A stretch of 64,000 bases of DNA, from the NCBI RefSeq assembly GCF_026230105.1, contig NC_079476.1, forward strand, positions 38,740,559 to 38,804,558, in the 5' to 3' direction. Of this stretch, positions 37,342-50,609 are shown in pieces (positions within the stretch are counted from its first letter, which is position 1; the number at the start of each line of letters is the position of its first letter). The notes under the pieces are model-generated. The model saw nothing but the letters and a program-made list of their open reading frames with translations, ran no database searches and was not told where the DNA came from. The DNA comes from Diorhabda sublineata. Its lineage: Eukaryota > Arthropoda > Insecta > Coleoptera > Chrysomelidae. A program made the translations under genes and the position numbers.

Positions 37342-40249
37342 TAAGTATATAGTAAAAATCAAACAATAGTCTGTAATTGTTACATATTTAAATTTTTGAT
37401 TCATTGTTGTAACTCCCTTTTGTTTTTATCATTTCGGTGCCCAATTATGGCATTTCAGTACATATTATACTAATCAATAATTTATTACCTAATTAATTGA
37501 TAGGTTTGAACCAGGAGTAATTCCCCATGGTTGTGGAGATATGTGTTTACGTAAGGGTCGGCATTGTGAGCACAAATGTTCCATTTTATGCCATCCAGGA
37601 CCTTGTCCTGATTGCACTGTAATGATATCTAAATCATGTGGATGTGGTGCCACTCAGCAAATGGTAAAATGTAGCACAGACATAGAAATAACTTGCAACG
37701 CCATCTGCAATAAATTTTTAGAATGCGGCTTACACCGGTGCACACAATCTTGTCATACGGGTAATTGTGAATCTTGTAATAAAACGATTATACAGGAATG
37801 TTATTGTGCCAAAGAAGGAAGAAAGGTATGAAATCTCCTACATAAATTTATTTTGATTTTCAACTAATGAAAGTTTTATTTGGATAGGTACCTTGTTGTG
37901 GTGAATACAAAGGTCAAACACAATATTCCTGTGGAGAATTATGTGATAAGATTCTATCTTGTGGAAATCACAGATGTGAGAAAATTTGTCATGAAGGTTC
38001 ATGTGAGATGTGTACAACTGATGTTAATAATATTAGAACATGTCCTTGTGGAAGGACACGTCTCACTAAAGAAAGATTATCCTGTTTGGATCCTATTCCA
38101 TGTTGCGATAAGGTATATAAATATAATTAGTCAAGATAACATTTAGTTCTCACCACATATTTCACTAAATAATTAACTTTTAACGATTGTTTTAGGTTTG
38201 TGGTAAAGTCTTTAAATGCGGACAACCAAATATGCCACACAGATGTGAAAATAATTGTCATGAAGGATCATGTCCTACTTGTCCTTTAACCACTGTTATC
38301 AAATGTCGTTGTGGTCATATGGATAAAGAAATACCTTGTTCAGAATTAACAACGAAAGCTGATGATGCCAGGTGTCAGAAAAAATGCACAAAAGTGAGTC
38401 ATATTGTATGTATAATGAATGTGTTTTATTTTTTAATTAAAAAATATCTACTCTGGAATATTTGGTATGTAAAAAGGATCAAACTACACAAACAAAAACA
38501 AATAAAATCACAGAAATATAGGATATTGGTAATAAAGATTTCAAATCTCACTACTAATCATTCCATGGTTAAATGGTTAAAGGTGGATACTTTTAAAATC
38601 AAATAGAATCATCAAAAAGCACTAGACATGAAAAAATTGGATTACTAATTGAATGAAAATAAGACTTTCTATCCACTGGATCTGTGACTGTGATCTAAAA
38701 GAAATAAAAAACGTAAAAATGTAAATTTAGAAACACTGCAACTAAAGCAACAATAAAATAGAGTGTAGATTATCGGATCAAGATTAAATGTTCGAAATAC
38801 TTTTTAAATCAAAACTACAGAATCTATTAAAGATGTGACAATCTGAAAAAAGTACTAAAAAATAAAAATTGTAATCTACACTTGATTGAAGGTAATTTTA
38901 ACTTTCTATCTGCTAGATCTATGATCTGAACAAAATTAAGGACTAATAAGTTTTAATATCCTTTCATGTATATACCTGATATTGATATCAATAACAAAAT
39001 TGTAAAGTCATTCCATGATTATAATTTTGTTATCATATGATTTGGCTTAATTTAAATATTAGATTTTTTCTAGAAACGTTTGTGTGGTAAACACAAATGC
39101 AATCAACTATGTTGTATAGAAGTAGAACACGTATGTCCTCTTCCATGTAATCGTCTTCTATCTTGTGGTCAACACAGATGCGAACGTACATGTCATTCCG
39201 GCCGTTGTCCGCCGTGCGAAGAAACTAGCTTTGAAGAACTCTTCTGCGAATGCGGTGCAAGCGTATTATATCCTCCGATACCGTGCGGCACCAAACCGCC
39301 CAATTGTTCCAAACCTTGTTCAAAACCGCGTCCTTGCGGCCACGAAGTAAATCATTCCTGTCATACCGGAATGTGTCCGCCTTGCACTGTTTTATGTAAA
39401 CGTTGGTGTTACGGACATCACGAACAGAGATCAGCCATTCCTTGTCATCAAGAATATTTCAGTTGCGGTTTGCCGTGTGGTAAGGATCTGTCGTGTGGGA
39501 GACACAAATGCATTAAACCTTGCCACGACGGACCGTGTCCTACGCCTTGTAAACAGCCGTGTACGGTACCGAGGGATTTGTGTGGACATACTTGTAGCAG
39601 GTTAGTGACTAAAATTATTTTAGCAAATACGACTTATTGTTGTAACTTTTGTATTTACTCTAGTTGGATAAATTTGAATTAAAGTGAAGACTCTATAAAT
39701 TAATTTTTTTTAGTTTCAGAAGTGACTACTACACCATAATAATTAATTCTTCTTTGCACGATAGTGGAAATTTCCATCATAACATTGAATGCCCAAAAAT
39801 TATATAATAGAACAAGTTCATTTTAAGATGATCGTATCTGGATACATTTTTAATGTATATCACTCAACTATAAACCCCCTATCAGTGTTTCACCCATTTT
39901 ATTACAAAGGATTTTGCCAGTTATATGGTAACCCCAGCTCATCTACATCTTATACTGAATAAAAATAAACAAGTTCTTTGGCATCCTTTTATTCATGTCA
40001 GTAGATCACTAGATCATATTGGTCCCCACAGTTTGGATATGATTCAATTGCTTCAATAATACCATTGAATAAATTTGAAAAAATTAAATTATCGTTACAT
40101 TTCAATAAACTTTATAAACCGTAGGATACCCAGAACACGGTAGACTCCATAAAATCCGACCGAATATTCTAAATGTAAAGGGTATTGAATGAATTTATAC
40201 TATAAATATATATTAAGATTTAACCGTTTTTCCTTTAATTTTGAACATG

Positions 40250-40326
<77 letters not shown>

Positions 40327-41836
40327 GATGTATTTCACTAATAAATAAAAAATTATGCAAAGAAGGGTTAATTATAAAAATATTTTTATCGATTTATTTA
40401 TACTTGATTCTATTTGAACTGTTTCAGACCATGCCATGAACCACCATGCCCTGAAAGTAGTTGTAAACAACTTGTTCCAGTGACTTGTTTATGTGGATTG
40501 CAAAAATCTACTAGACCTTGTATAGAAGTAGTTGATGAGTTCAAAAATATCCAAATGGCTCAATTGAAAGAAAAAATGGGCAGCTTGTCGACTAATTCTA
40601 CAATAGATTTATCTGATATTTTGAATGCGCCTAAAAAACCAACTGTTCTTAAAATGTAAGTTTTTTCCGATATCTAAAAGTTTTTTGCTATATAATAATG
40701 ATAGTTTTTTCCATATTATTCATTATAAAACAGATACTTGAAAAACAAAATAGAAAATTAGCTTCAAAATGTAAATATTTTTTCCTGTCAGACTTTCCCA
40801 ACAACCATCGAATCGAAACTAAAATCTAAACCACCCAAAAACAAAAGAAGTAATATTATATATCGAGTACCTTGTAATTATTGTGTAAGCATAGGGCAGA
40901 CATTTCAGTATTTGGAAAATAGATTAGAAGGTCATCAATGTGATAAAACTGCATTAACAAACTTATAAAAAAATATACATTTAATTATAAAAATTCAATA
41001 ATCAAATACAAGAAAAAGAGAATTTTTAGAAATAGTTTAATTCATAGGAACGAGAAAGCTGTCGATGATAAAAAGAACTCAACTGCAGCAACTTTTTACC
41101 TATTTTCAAATCTAATTTTAAATCAGAAGAGACCTAAAATCAAGACAAAATGTTATAAACTTTTATTCTTGACTTTTGTTTCTGATTAGTTAACAAAACC
41201 CCTAGTTTTGATGTTGAAAAACTTTGGCTTGAATTTAAAAAGTTTTGCGAATCGAGAGATATTTTTTTACTTATTCCCAATTTTTTAATTTCTAGTTTAG
41301 AGTGTACTGAAGAATGTCGAGTTTTGGAAAGGAACAGAAGGCTAGCTATCGGTTTACAAATACGCAATCCAGATTTGAGTCAAAAACTTACACCGCGTTA
41401 TTCTGATTTCCTCCGCCAATGGGCCAAAAAGGACCACCATTTTTGTCAAAAAGTACACGACAAGTTAACCGAATTAGTTCAATTAGCTAAAAATAGTAAA
41501 CAGAAGAGCCGCTCCTATTCCTTCGAGTCGATGAATAGAGATAAACGTCACTTTATACACGAATACTGCGAACATTTCGGCGTCGAAAGTGCGGCTTACG
41601 ATATGGAACCAAACAGGAATATTGTAGCAACTGCTATTAAAGATAAATCTTGGTTACCGAGTATGAGTTTGTTAGAATTTATTCAAAGAGAAAATGGACA
41701 GAGGAAAGTACCTGGGCCCGTGTTGGGTCGCGGTTCTAGCGGTAAAACTGAAACGGTCTCTTTGAAATTGCCTAGTAGAGTTCAAAGGCCCAGTACACCA
41801 TCTCATGAAATCGTTGATCCCTTCAGATCATCGTAG
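35852..41836 (+). CDS. stc: Shuttle craft / NFX1-type zinc finger protein
   Basis: NF-X1 family nuclear protein. Human NFX1 represses class II MHC and other promoters, and Drosophila shuttle craft acts in motor-axon development. Nine coding exons: 35852-36114, 36195-36712, 36886-37150, 37504-37825, 37888-38112, 38196-38393, 39074-39600, 40428-40655 and 41296-41836, giving 1028 aa. The first 260 residues are low complexity (Ser/Asn/Tyr/Arg). A C4HC3 RING/PHD-like domain spans about 282-330 (CLVCCEKI, HIFHLHCVVAWA, WRCPAC). Repeated NF-X1 fingers run from about 345 to 820, each of the type CG.H.C...CH.G.C..C (CGLHRCTQSCHTGNC, CGQHRCERTCHSGRC, CGRHKCIKPCHDGPC). A C-terminal R3H domain (about 920-985) contains RDKRHFIHEYCEHFGVES. 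Intron 8 contains a Penelope-like fragment. Polyadenylation signal at 41894. Confidence 0.95.
37297..37339. repeat. (AT)n microsatellite
   Basis: Pure AT run in NFX1 intron 3. Confidence 0.95.
40253..40322. repeat. (AT)n microsatellite
   Basis: Pure AT run in NFX1 intron 7, about 100 bp upstream of exon 8. Confidence 0.95.
40795..40975 (+). mobile_element. Penelope-like element GIY-YIG fragment (NFX1 intron)
   Basis: The plus strand stays open for about 55 codons, reading IIYRVPCNYC then SIGQTFQYLENRLEGHQ and DKTALT. This matches the GIY-YIG endonuclease C-terminus of Penelope-like retroelements (usual order VYKIPC..C...YIGQT..YL..R...H......TAL). The Tyr of YIG is replaced and a residue or two are missing before it, so the nuclease is inactive. 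No reverse transcriptase is attached. A relative of the same fragment lies in POLR3B intron 6. Confidence 0.65.
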
Positions 41837-43012
<1,176 letters not shown>

Positions 43013-46000
43013 ATGACTAATTGTATAGATGAAGATTTATTTGGAGATCCAAAATTCTATAAAAAACCGATTAAGGATATCGAAGTATGTGAATTTTTAA
43101 CATGTTATTGAATTGATTATGAGATATATTATTTTCTATCTCGATTATGATGTTCTTATAATAAGTATATTCAATAATTCGCATTATTATTTCAGGAAAA
43201 ATGGAAACTAGTACCTGCTTTTCTAAAAATTAGAGGTTTGGTAAAACAACATATAGATTCTTTTAATTACTTTATTGCAGTTGAAATTAAAAAAATAGTT
43301 GAAGCTAACAATAAGGTAGTTTGTGATGCCGATCCTCTGTTTTATATAAAGTACGTTCAGTGAAATATGTAATTGTTCTATTTTTATTACATTTATTTTG
43401 ATAAACAGGTATACCAATGTTCAAGTAGGGTCACCCGATGTGGATGAAGGTTTTAATATAAGTAAACCTACTACCCCACATGAATGTAGACTGAGAGACA
43501 TGACTTACTCGGCTCCTATAACAGTAGATATAGAGTATACTAGAGGTACTCAACGAGTATCAAAGACTGGACTGTTAATAGGAAGGTAAATCATAAATAT
43601 AACTTACAAATTGGTATGTAATACTATTATAAATTGTTTTAGAATGCCTATAATGTTGAAATCCTCAAATTGTGTTCTTAGTGGTAAATCCGAATATGAA
43701 TTAGCTAAAATGAATGAATGTCCACTGGATCCCGGTGGTTATTTTGTAGTTAAAGGTCAAGAAAAAGTTATTCTCATTCAAGAACAGTTAACTAAAAATA
43801 GAATGCTTGTTGAAGAAGGAAAATATGGTGTACAATGTCAAGTTACTAGTTCTACTCACGAAAAAAAGTCAAGAACTAATGTTTTCGTCAAAGGAAATAA
43901 ATATTTTATGGGTCATAATACTTTTTCTGATGTAAGAGTATAGATGATTTGAATATTATTAAAGATAAATGTTTTATTGTGATGAATTATCTTCATAAAT
44001 TTGTGAAAACTACTAAAAAGTTATCAATGGCATACCAAATATATGATAAAAATTTATTTTCTAGCCTATTCTGATTTCTGTGGTATTTAAAGCTCTAAAT
44101 ATAATAAATGATGAGGAGATATGTAATTTAATAGGAATAAAAGATGTTCATAAGTTGATTCCAACTTTAGAAGAATGCCACAATTTAAAAATTTATTCTC
44201 AAGATTCTGCATTAGCTTATTTAGGAACAAAATTAGTTGTTAAACGATATGTTACTGCTGCTTCCAAGTTGAAGACACCAGCAGATGAAGCCAGAGATTT
44301 ATTAGCAACTACAGTTCTTGCTCATGTGCCTGTTAAGGAATATAACTTTAGATTAAAAGCCATTTATTTAGGAATTATGGTAAGAAGTTTATAGTTTACC
44401 GAAAATATGTATTTATGTAGATAACTATTATTTTTGTACTTGTTTTTTCAATTGTGTACATATTTTTAGGTCAAAAAGGTAATTGATGCTCAAAGTGATA
44501 ATCTACTTTTAGACGATAGGGACTACTATGGAAATAAGAGGTTAGAATTAGCTGGTTCTCTTATTTCTCTAATGTTTGAAGATGTTTTCAAAAGATTCAA
44601 CTGGGAATTGAAAGCAATTGCAGAAAAAACTATTCCAAAAATTAGAGCCACTCAGTTTGATGTGGTAAAATATATGAGATCTGATTTGATAACAAGCTGT
44701 TTGGTATTTGCTATCTCAACAGTAAGTACAGCATTTATATTAGTGATCAAATTGCACTATTATCCAAATACTCCAACAACCTAAAATGTAAAACACCCCA
44801 AAACAAAAGAAGTAATGCTGCTAACGTAGGACAGACATCTCAGTATTTAGAAGGTAGATTAAAAGGGCATCAATACGATCAAAAAGTAATAATAAAATAA
44901 AATAACAAACCATGAAATATTGAAGTCGAAGGAAAATACTAGAAACATTGGTAAAATAAAAGTGAAACAAATAAGCTATCCAATAACAAAATATCTAGGA
45001 GTTATCCTGGATCAAACCTAGGCAAGGTAATCTTAAAAGCCACTGTGGTTATGTGTACTTTTCGCAAGCTTATTAGCAAGACATGGGGACTAATGCCTAA
45101 GATGGTATACTAGGTATACCAAACAGTCATGAAACCCATTATCACATACAAAGCGCTTGTTTGCTGGTCAAAAACAACAGCTCAGTAAAAACTGAACAAG
45201 ATGGCCAATATATCTGGGTATTACAGGAGCAATGTCAAACTCTCTCACCACAGCCTTAGAGGTGTTACTAAATCTACCTCCTCTTCATCTTATGCTGAAA
45301 AAAGAGTCATTTAGCGATGTCCACTGGCTAATCCAGACAGTAAAATTGAAGCTTGGCAATCTGACAAATCTGATTTAGGATTCTATAAGTAATAAAGCTT
45401 GAAAGCAGTGACAAACCAATAGACCAAATGCACAGTATGGTGAACATAGGCGTCCCATTCAAAGTGGTAATGCATGGTTAAAAAAAAATGTTCCACAAGC
45501 TCGAAATGTATCTCTAGTATACAAATGATTCGATGCCACTGCAAGGAGCTGTATTGGGCACTTTTGAACCAAAATGCAAGCTTTCACTATTCTGATATAG
45601 TTGCTGGCAACAAACAAATGTGTTCAGGAGTGTTTGGATAGAAACCTCTCTAAAAAGCTTTTTTTACTATAGAAGTTTATAGAGAGATAATTTATTTTGT
45701 TTCTAGGGTAATTGGACTATAAAACGATTCAGAATGGAAAGATTGGGTGTTACACAAGTTTTATCAAGGCTTAGTTATATTTCAGCGTTAGGAATGATGA
45801 CTAGGGTCAATTCTCAATTTGAAAAAACTAGGAAAGTATCAGGACCGAGATCTCTCCAACCAAGTCAGTGGGGAATGTTATGTCCTAGTGACACTCCTGA
45901 AGGAGAAGTAAATTTTTTTTATGCTAGATGGTTTAGATTTGTACTTATCTATTAAATTTTAATAGGCTTGTGGTCTTGTCAAGAATCTGGCCCTTATGAC

Positions 46001-49000
46001 ACACATAACTACTGAAATCAATGAACACCCCCTTATTAAATTGGCAAAAAGTGCAGGAGTAAGATGTATTAACATGGTAGCTAGCTCTGGAATTCACGCC
46101 CCTTCATCGTACATGGTTTTTCTCAATGGTGAGCTTAAATTTTAATATCATAAACATAGGTGGGATCAATAACATTAAGCTATTATATTCGAATTTGAAA
46201 GATTTGTAATAGGTGATTTTAGGTAGTTATAGAAATTTTATTATGAAAGTTGAAGGATACATAATTTTCAATATAGATATTCCATCATTGTAGAAGAAGA
46301 AGACGAGGTATAAGAAGAACCTTTAAAAGAGAACAGCCCAGTAGAACCAGGAACAAAATTTATTAAGAGGTTGAAACAGCGAAACTCAAGACCTAAACTG
46401 AAGCACTTATTAAGGCGTGTCAAGATCAAGCCATTGCCACAAATTACACGAGCATATTTAGAGTGACACTACATTGGAATATATATAAAGAACCAACATA
46501 ACCTGGATCCAGTAGTAAACACACAAGAAGTTACAATGATACGGGACACACAAATACCTGTAGAGAGAAAGATACTAACAAAAAAATCAGATCTAATTGT
46601 AAAGGAGAAGTAAAAAAAACATCATCAAAGAAGTCCAGGAAAACCACACTACTACTACCACTACGGCCCTCAAAAGGAATTTGACTCGTCCACCACATTC
46701 TTCCAGTCATCACGGTCTAACACTCGGAATCTCCACTTCTTCACACCTAGCTCCCAAAGATCCTCTTTGAATTTATTGATTAAAATGATTGAAAATATAT
46801 TTTTAAACTAAAGTTTTTTGTTGCTAATAAAAATAATGTTTTAAATATTAAAATAGTGTAATTTTTCAGGTAATATATTGGGAATTACGACAAATTATAA
46901 AAGATTAATCAAAGTCTTTAGAAAGAGTCGTCGGTATGGTTATATATCTGGTTATGTTTCCATTTATCCTAGTCATTTACATAAATGTGTTTATATTAGT
47001 TCAGATAGCGGAAGATTATGTAGACCCTACATAATAGTAAACGAAGGTCGTCCTCTAGTTAATGATAAACACATCATGGAATTGGAAAAAGGCATAAGGG
47101 GTTTTGAAGATTTTTTGCAAAACGGTAAATTAACTGCAATCAGTAGTCCTCATCATTTTTTTTTCATATATATTTATATAGGACTCATCGAGTTTTTGGA
47201 CGTTAACGAAGAAAATGACAGTTATGTAGCTTGTTATGAAAAAGATATTACAATGCAAACCACGCATTTAGAAATAGCAGCTTTTACTTTACTTGGAGTT
47301 TGCGCCGGTTTAGTTCCGTATCCACATCATAATCAATCCCCAAGAAACACGTACCAATGTGCTATGGGTAAACAAGCCATGGGTAAGTAACCGATTTCCA
47401 TTGAAACGTTTTGGTTTAGATAAGATCGCGATTAAGTTGGAATTTTCTCCCATAGCCATGCGACCTTGAAAGCCTTTAATGCTATTAAGTGCACGTTTGA
47501 GCTAACGTGGGAGTGTATACAAACTCTAAAGGCAGTGGCTAACAGAAACAAAGTAACTGTAAGCAGGTAACCAAGGTATACCAGGCAATGAAGAAGCAGT
47601 AAGTCTTTTAAAACGGGGTAATGACTCCATATTTTGGATTAAAGTCCTACTGTCGTCTCATAATATGCCATGTCAACAATAAACTGAATAGGTGGCTAAA
47701 GATTAAAAGATTCATAGTTAAAAGTTCGAGGAACTTCTTCAGATGACAGGGAATATTTCTAACACCCTTGAGATTGGTTTTTTGATAGGTACTTCCTTTG
47801 TCAAATACCACTTGGCAGACGAGAATTGTATGTGAACAAGCCATAGGCTCATTTCGGCAAAAGCCTCCCAGAAAAATAGCATCCTTTGGAAGGAGTTTGG
47901 GTATTTTGCAGGCAGAACAATGAGATGCAGAGTTATTACTACAGACAAAATTCAGAAGGTCATATGCTCATATGAAATTGAAATAAAATAAATTTTTATT
48001 CTCAAATTTTTTCCCAAAACCAATGCAGAAAAAAAAATAAGCACCATAATTTATATTTTTTTGAATAAATTGAGGGAAAAACAGTAAAAATGTAAGATGT
48101 AATACGATTCATCATAAATGGTGATAAATGGTCATAAAAAGCCAATATGAACTTAGTTGAACCGACGCGAGGACAAGGTTAATAGAAACCAAAATAACGT
48201 TCATAATATTGTTAAACATTTAAAAATTGATAATTGGAAAGCGTAAATTGTTTACTACTATTCTCAGATAATAGAAGTAATGTGGATAGAAATCGTATTA
48301 ATTGTGATTATAATCCAGTTATCCTGAAAATGTAGTTAATTTTGTACCCTGTATTCCCGATTGGGGTAAGTCTTTATTTACATACATCTGCGGATTCTTA
48401 CACCACACACTGTAAATAAGTTATAAGAAAAATTTTAATATAACTGGCTTAACGGTTCATGTCCTGGATGAGCTCGGAACAATATCGTAGACAGTAGACC
48501 TTCCTTTTCAATTATTTTATCGAATATTTTAGGTACGATTGGTTACAATCAAAAAAACCGTATGGATACTCTTCTGTATAATCTCGTTTATCCGCAAGCA
48601 CCGATGGTTACAACTAAAACTATAGAACTAACAAACTTCGATAAACTACCAGCAGGTCAAAACGCTACTATAGCTGTAATGAGTTACAGCGGTTATGATA
48701 TAGAAGACGCTTTAATATTAAATAAAGCCTCTATCGATAGAGGTTTCGGTCGATGTTTGGTTTATAAAAATGCAAAGTGTATATTGAAGAGGTATCCCAA
48801 TCAAACTTTCGATAGGATTCAAGGACCCATGTTGGATTCTGTGACCGGACAGCCCATGTGGAAACACACTGCTTTGGATAATGATGGAATTGTCGCTCCT
48901 GGGGAATTGGTTAAAAATAGACAGGTAAAGTAATATAACCTAAAAAAAAAAAATTATATTTCTCTATAAATATTATCATTTTTAAGGTTCTTATTAACAA

Positions 49001-50609
49001 ATCAGTTCCTACGATATCGACTGTACCAGGTAGTACCAATACATCTGTTGAATATAAAGAAAATACTATTACTTATAGGAACGAGGAACCTAGTTATATA
49101 GAAAAAGTGGTGATCACCACAAATGAAGATGATGCTACACTTTTAAAGGTACTTTTAAGGCAAACTAGGAGGCCTGAGATTGGTGATAAATTTAGTTCAA
49201 GACATGGTCAAAAAGGCGTTGTTGGTATGTTCAATTCATTGAATAGAATGTTCCCTTGAAAATGATTGATTAAAAAAACCCTTTAAAGGTTATGTAACCT
49301 AATAAAAAAAAACGGTGACGATATTACGTGTTCCAACTGATTTAAGTATCGTTTGTGAACCATTTCCGGATTTCGATACTTGATTGATAGCAAGTAAGTT
49401 ACAAGAACGATCTAGATTAGCAGGTTGGAACAAATCTCATATGAATTTCAAGTATTACAACTGTTATACTGAATTCTGAATCTCTTATGTAGAGTTGGCG
49501 AAAATGAAACAAGTTATGATATGATATCAAGCTGAGCACCACTAGTTCTTTATTAAAAAGACATTTATTTGAAAAGCAAGAAAATGAAGTGAAAGTAAAA
49601 TAAGAAATTTTGTTTTTATTATAGGTTTAGTAGTTGAACAAGAAGATATGCCATTCAATGAATACGGTATATGTCCTGATATTATTATGAATCCACATGG
49701 TTTTCCATCTAGAATGACTGTTGGAAAATTGATAGAATTGTTGGCTGGAAAAGCGGGATTAGTTGAAGGTAATCGTCAAATTTTTCAAAGTTTCAAGTAT
49801 TAGACCACATTGGAAAAATTTTTTCAGGTAAATTTCATTACGGTACAGCTTTCGGTGGATCAAAAGTATCAGATGTAAGTGAAGAATTAGCCAAACACGG
49901 TTTTAACTATCAAGGAAAAGATATTTTTTATTCAGGTATAACAGGTGAACCTCTCGAAGCATATATATACTCAGGTCCAGTTTATTATCAAAAATTGAAG
50001 CATATGGTACAAGATAAAATACACGGCAGGTAATAAAATCGTCGATAATTTCGGAAATGAATGTGAATTTGATGTTATTTTTGGGTTATAGAGGAAGAGG
50101 TCCGAGAGCTGTGTTAACAAGACAACCAACTGAAGGTAGGAGTAGAGACGGAGGATTAAGATTGGGAGAAATGGAACGAGATTGTCTTATTGGTTATGGT
50201 GCTAGGTAATTATTATTTCTTCCATTGAATTAATTAAAAAATAATCAATTAAATCATGTTTAATTTCAGAATAAACTACAACAAACTTTTAGGTACTCAA
50301 ATACACTTTATTGTCTTGTTTTATTTGATTCAAATTCAAATATTTTGTATAAATCGATGTAACACCGAGTTTCTATTTTTTTTTTTTAGTATGATGTTGA
50401 TAGAACGTTTGATGGTATCCAGTGATCAGTGCGAAGTTGATGTGTGCAACAAATGCGGCTTACTAGGATATTGCGGTTGGTGTAATAGTTGCAAAAGCTC
50501 AGGACAAGTATCCAGTATAACAATGCCTTATGCTTGTAAATTACTGTTGACAGAATTACAATCTATGAACATTACTGCCAGATTGACTTTAACTCACTAC
50601 TGCGAATGA
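43013..50609 (+). CDS. Polr3B: RNA polymerase III second-largest subunit (POLR3B/RPC2)
   Basis: Catalytic-core beta-like subunit of Pol III, which transcribes tRNA, 5S and U6 genes. Sixteen coding exons: 43013-43084, 43196-43350, 43409-43585, 43643-43931, 44065-44379, 44470-44721, 45707-45907, 45966-46128, 46870-47124, 47182-47382, 48533-48924, 48987-49224, 49625-49768, 49828-50029, 50092-50205 and 50390-50609, giving 1129 aa (human 1133). Diagnostic stretches in order: NECPLDPGGYFVVKGQEKVI, RTNVFVKG, SGPRSLQPSQWGMLCPSDTP, TYQCAMGKQAMGTIGYNQ (across an intron), SGYDIEDALILNKASIDRG, RPEIGDKFSSRHGQKG, NPHGFPSRMTVGKLIELLAG, and a C-terminal zinc site C-x2-C..C-x2-C (VCNKCGLLGYCGWCNSCK, about 1077-1097). 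An upstream ATG at 43006 is followed at once by TGA, so 43013 is used. Introns 6, 8 and 10 contain retroelement debris. Confidence 0.96.
44800..44895 (+). mobile_element. Penelope-like GIY-YIG fragment (POLR3B intron 6)
   Basis: The plus strand reads NVGQTSQYLEGRLKGHQYDQ, the YIGQT..YL..RL.GH part of a Penelope-like GIY-YIG domain. Preceding DNA shares a CAAAACAAAAGAAGTAAT run with the fragment in NFX1 intron 8, so both come from the same family. It is heavily truncated. Confidence 0.55.
44960..45660 (+). mobile_element. Non-LTR reverse transcriptase/RNase H remnant (POLR3B intron 6)
   Basis: The plus strand, in several frames, reads KYLGVILDQT, then ISKTWGLMPKMVYW and VMKPIITYKALVWWSKTT. 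These match the end of reverse transcriptases in Jockey/I/R1-type non-LTR elements. Later pieces resemble the start of an RNase H domain. Stops and frameshifts are frequent, so this is a long-dead insertion in the gene's sense orientation. Confidence 0.6.
46370..46620 (+). mobile_element. R2/R4-like non-LTR tail remnant (POLR3B intron 8)
   Basis: The plus strand reads ALIKACQDQAIATNYTS and, in another frame, EVTMIRDTQIPVERKILTKKSDLIV. The second string resembles the end of R2/R4/Dong-type elements, where a restriction-like endonuclease has I.TD..I..NRPDIVV. The zinc-knuckle between them is lost. Family assignment is tentative. Confidence 0.4.
47125..47181 (+). other. 57-nt stop-free intron in POLR3B
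   Basis: Donor G|GTAAAT and acceptor TATAG|GA flank 57 bp, a multiple of three with no stop in the coding frame. Spliced, the protein reads DFLQNGLIEFLDVNEEN, which aligns with the conserved family sequence. Retained, it would insert 19 residues rich in Phe/Ile/Tyr. I treat it as an intron. Confidence 0.75.
47450..47640 (+). mobile_element. Non-LTR RNase H fragment (POLR3B intron 10)
   Basis: The plus strand reads SHSHATLKAFNAIKCTFELT, WECIQTLKAVANRNKVTV and, after a frameshift, GNQGIPGNEEA. This matches the second half of retrotransposon RNase H domains (SDSQAALKAL...VPGH.GI.GNE.AD). The first catalytic Asp of SDSQ is His here. Flanking intron sequence up to about 47960 may belong to the same element. 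Confidence 0.55.

Noticed and set aside
46531..46713. Minus-strand 60-codon frame in POLR3B intron 8
   Set aside because: No recognisable domain; the plus strand of the same stretch reads as a non-LTR tail.
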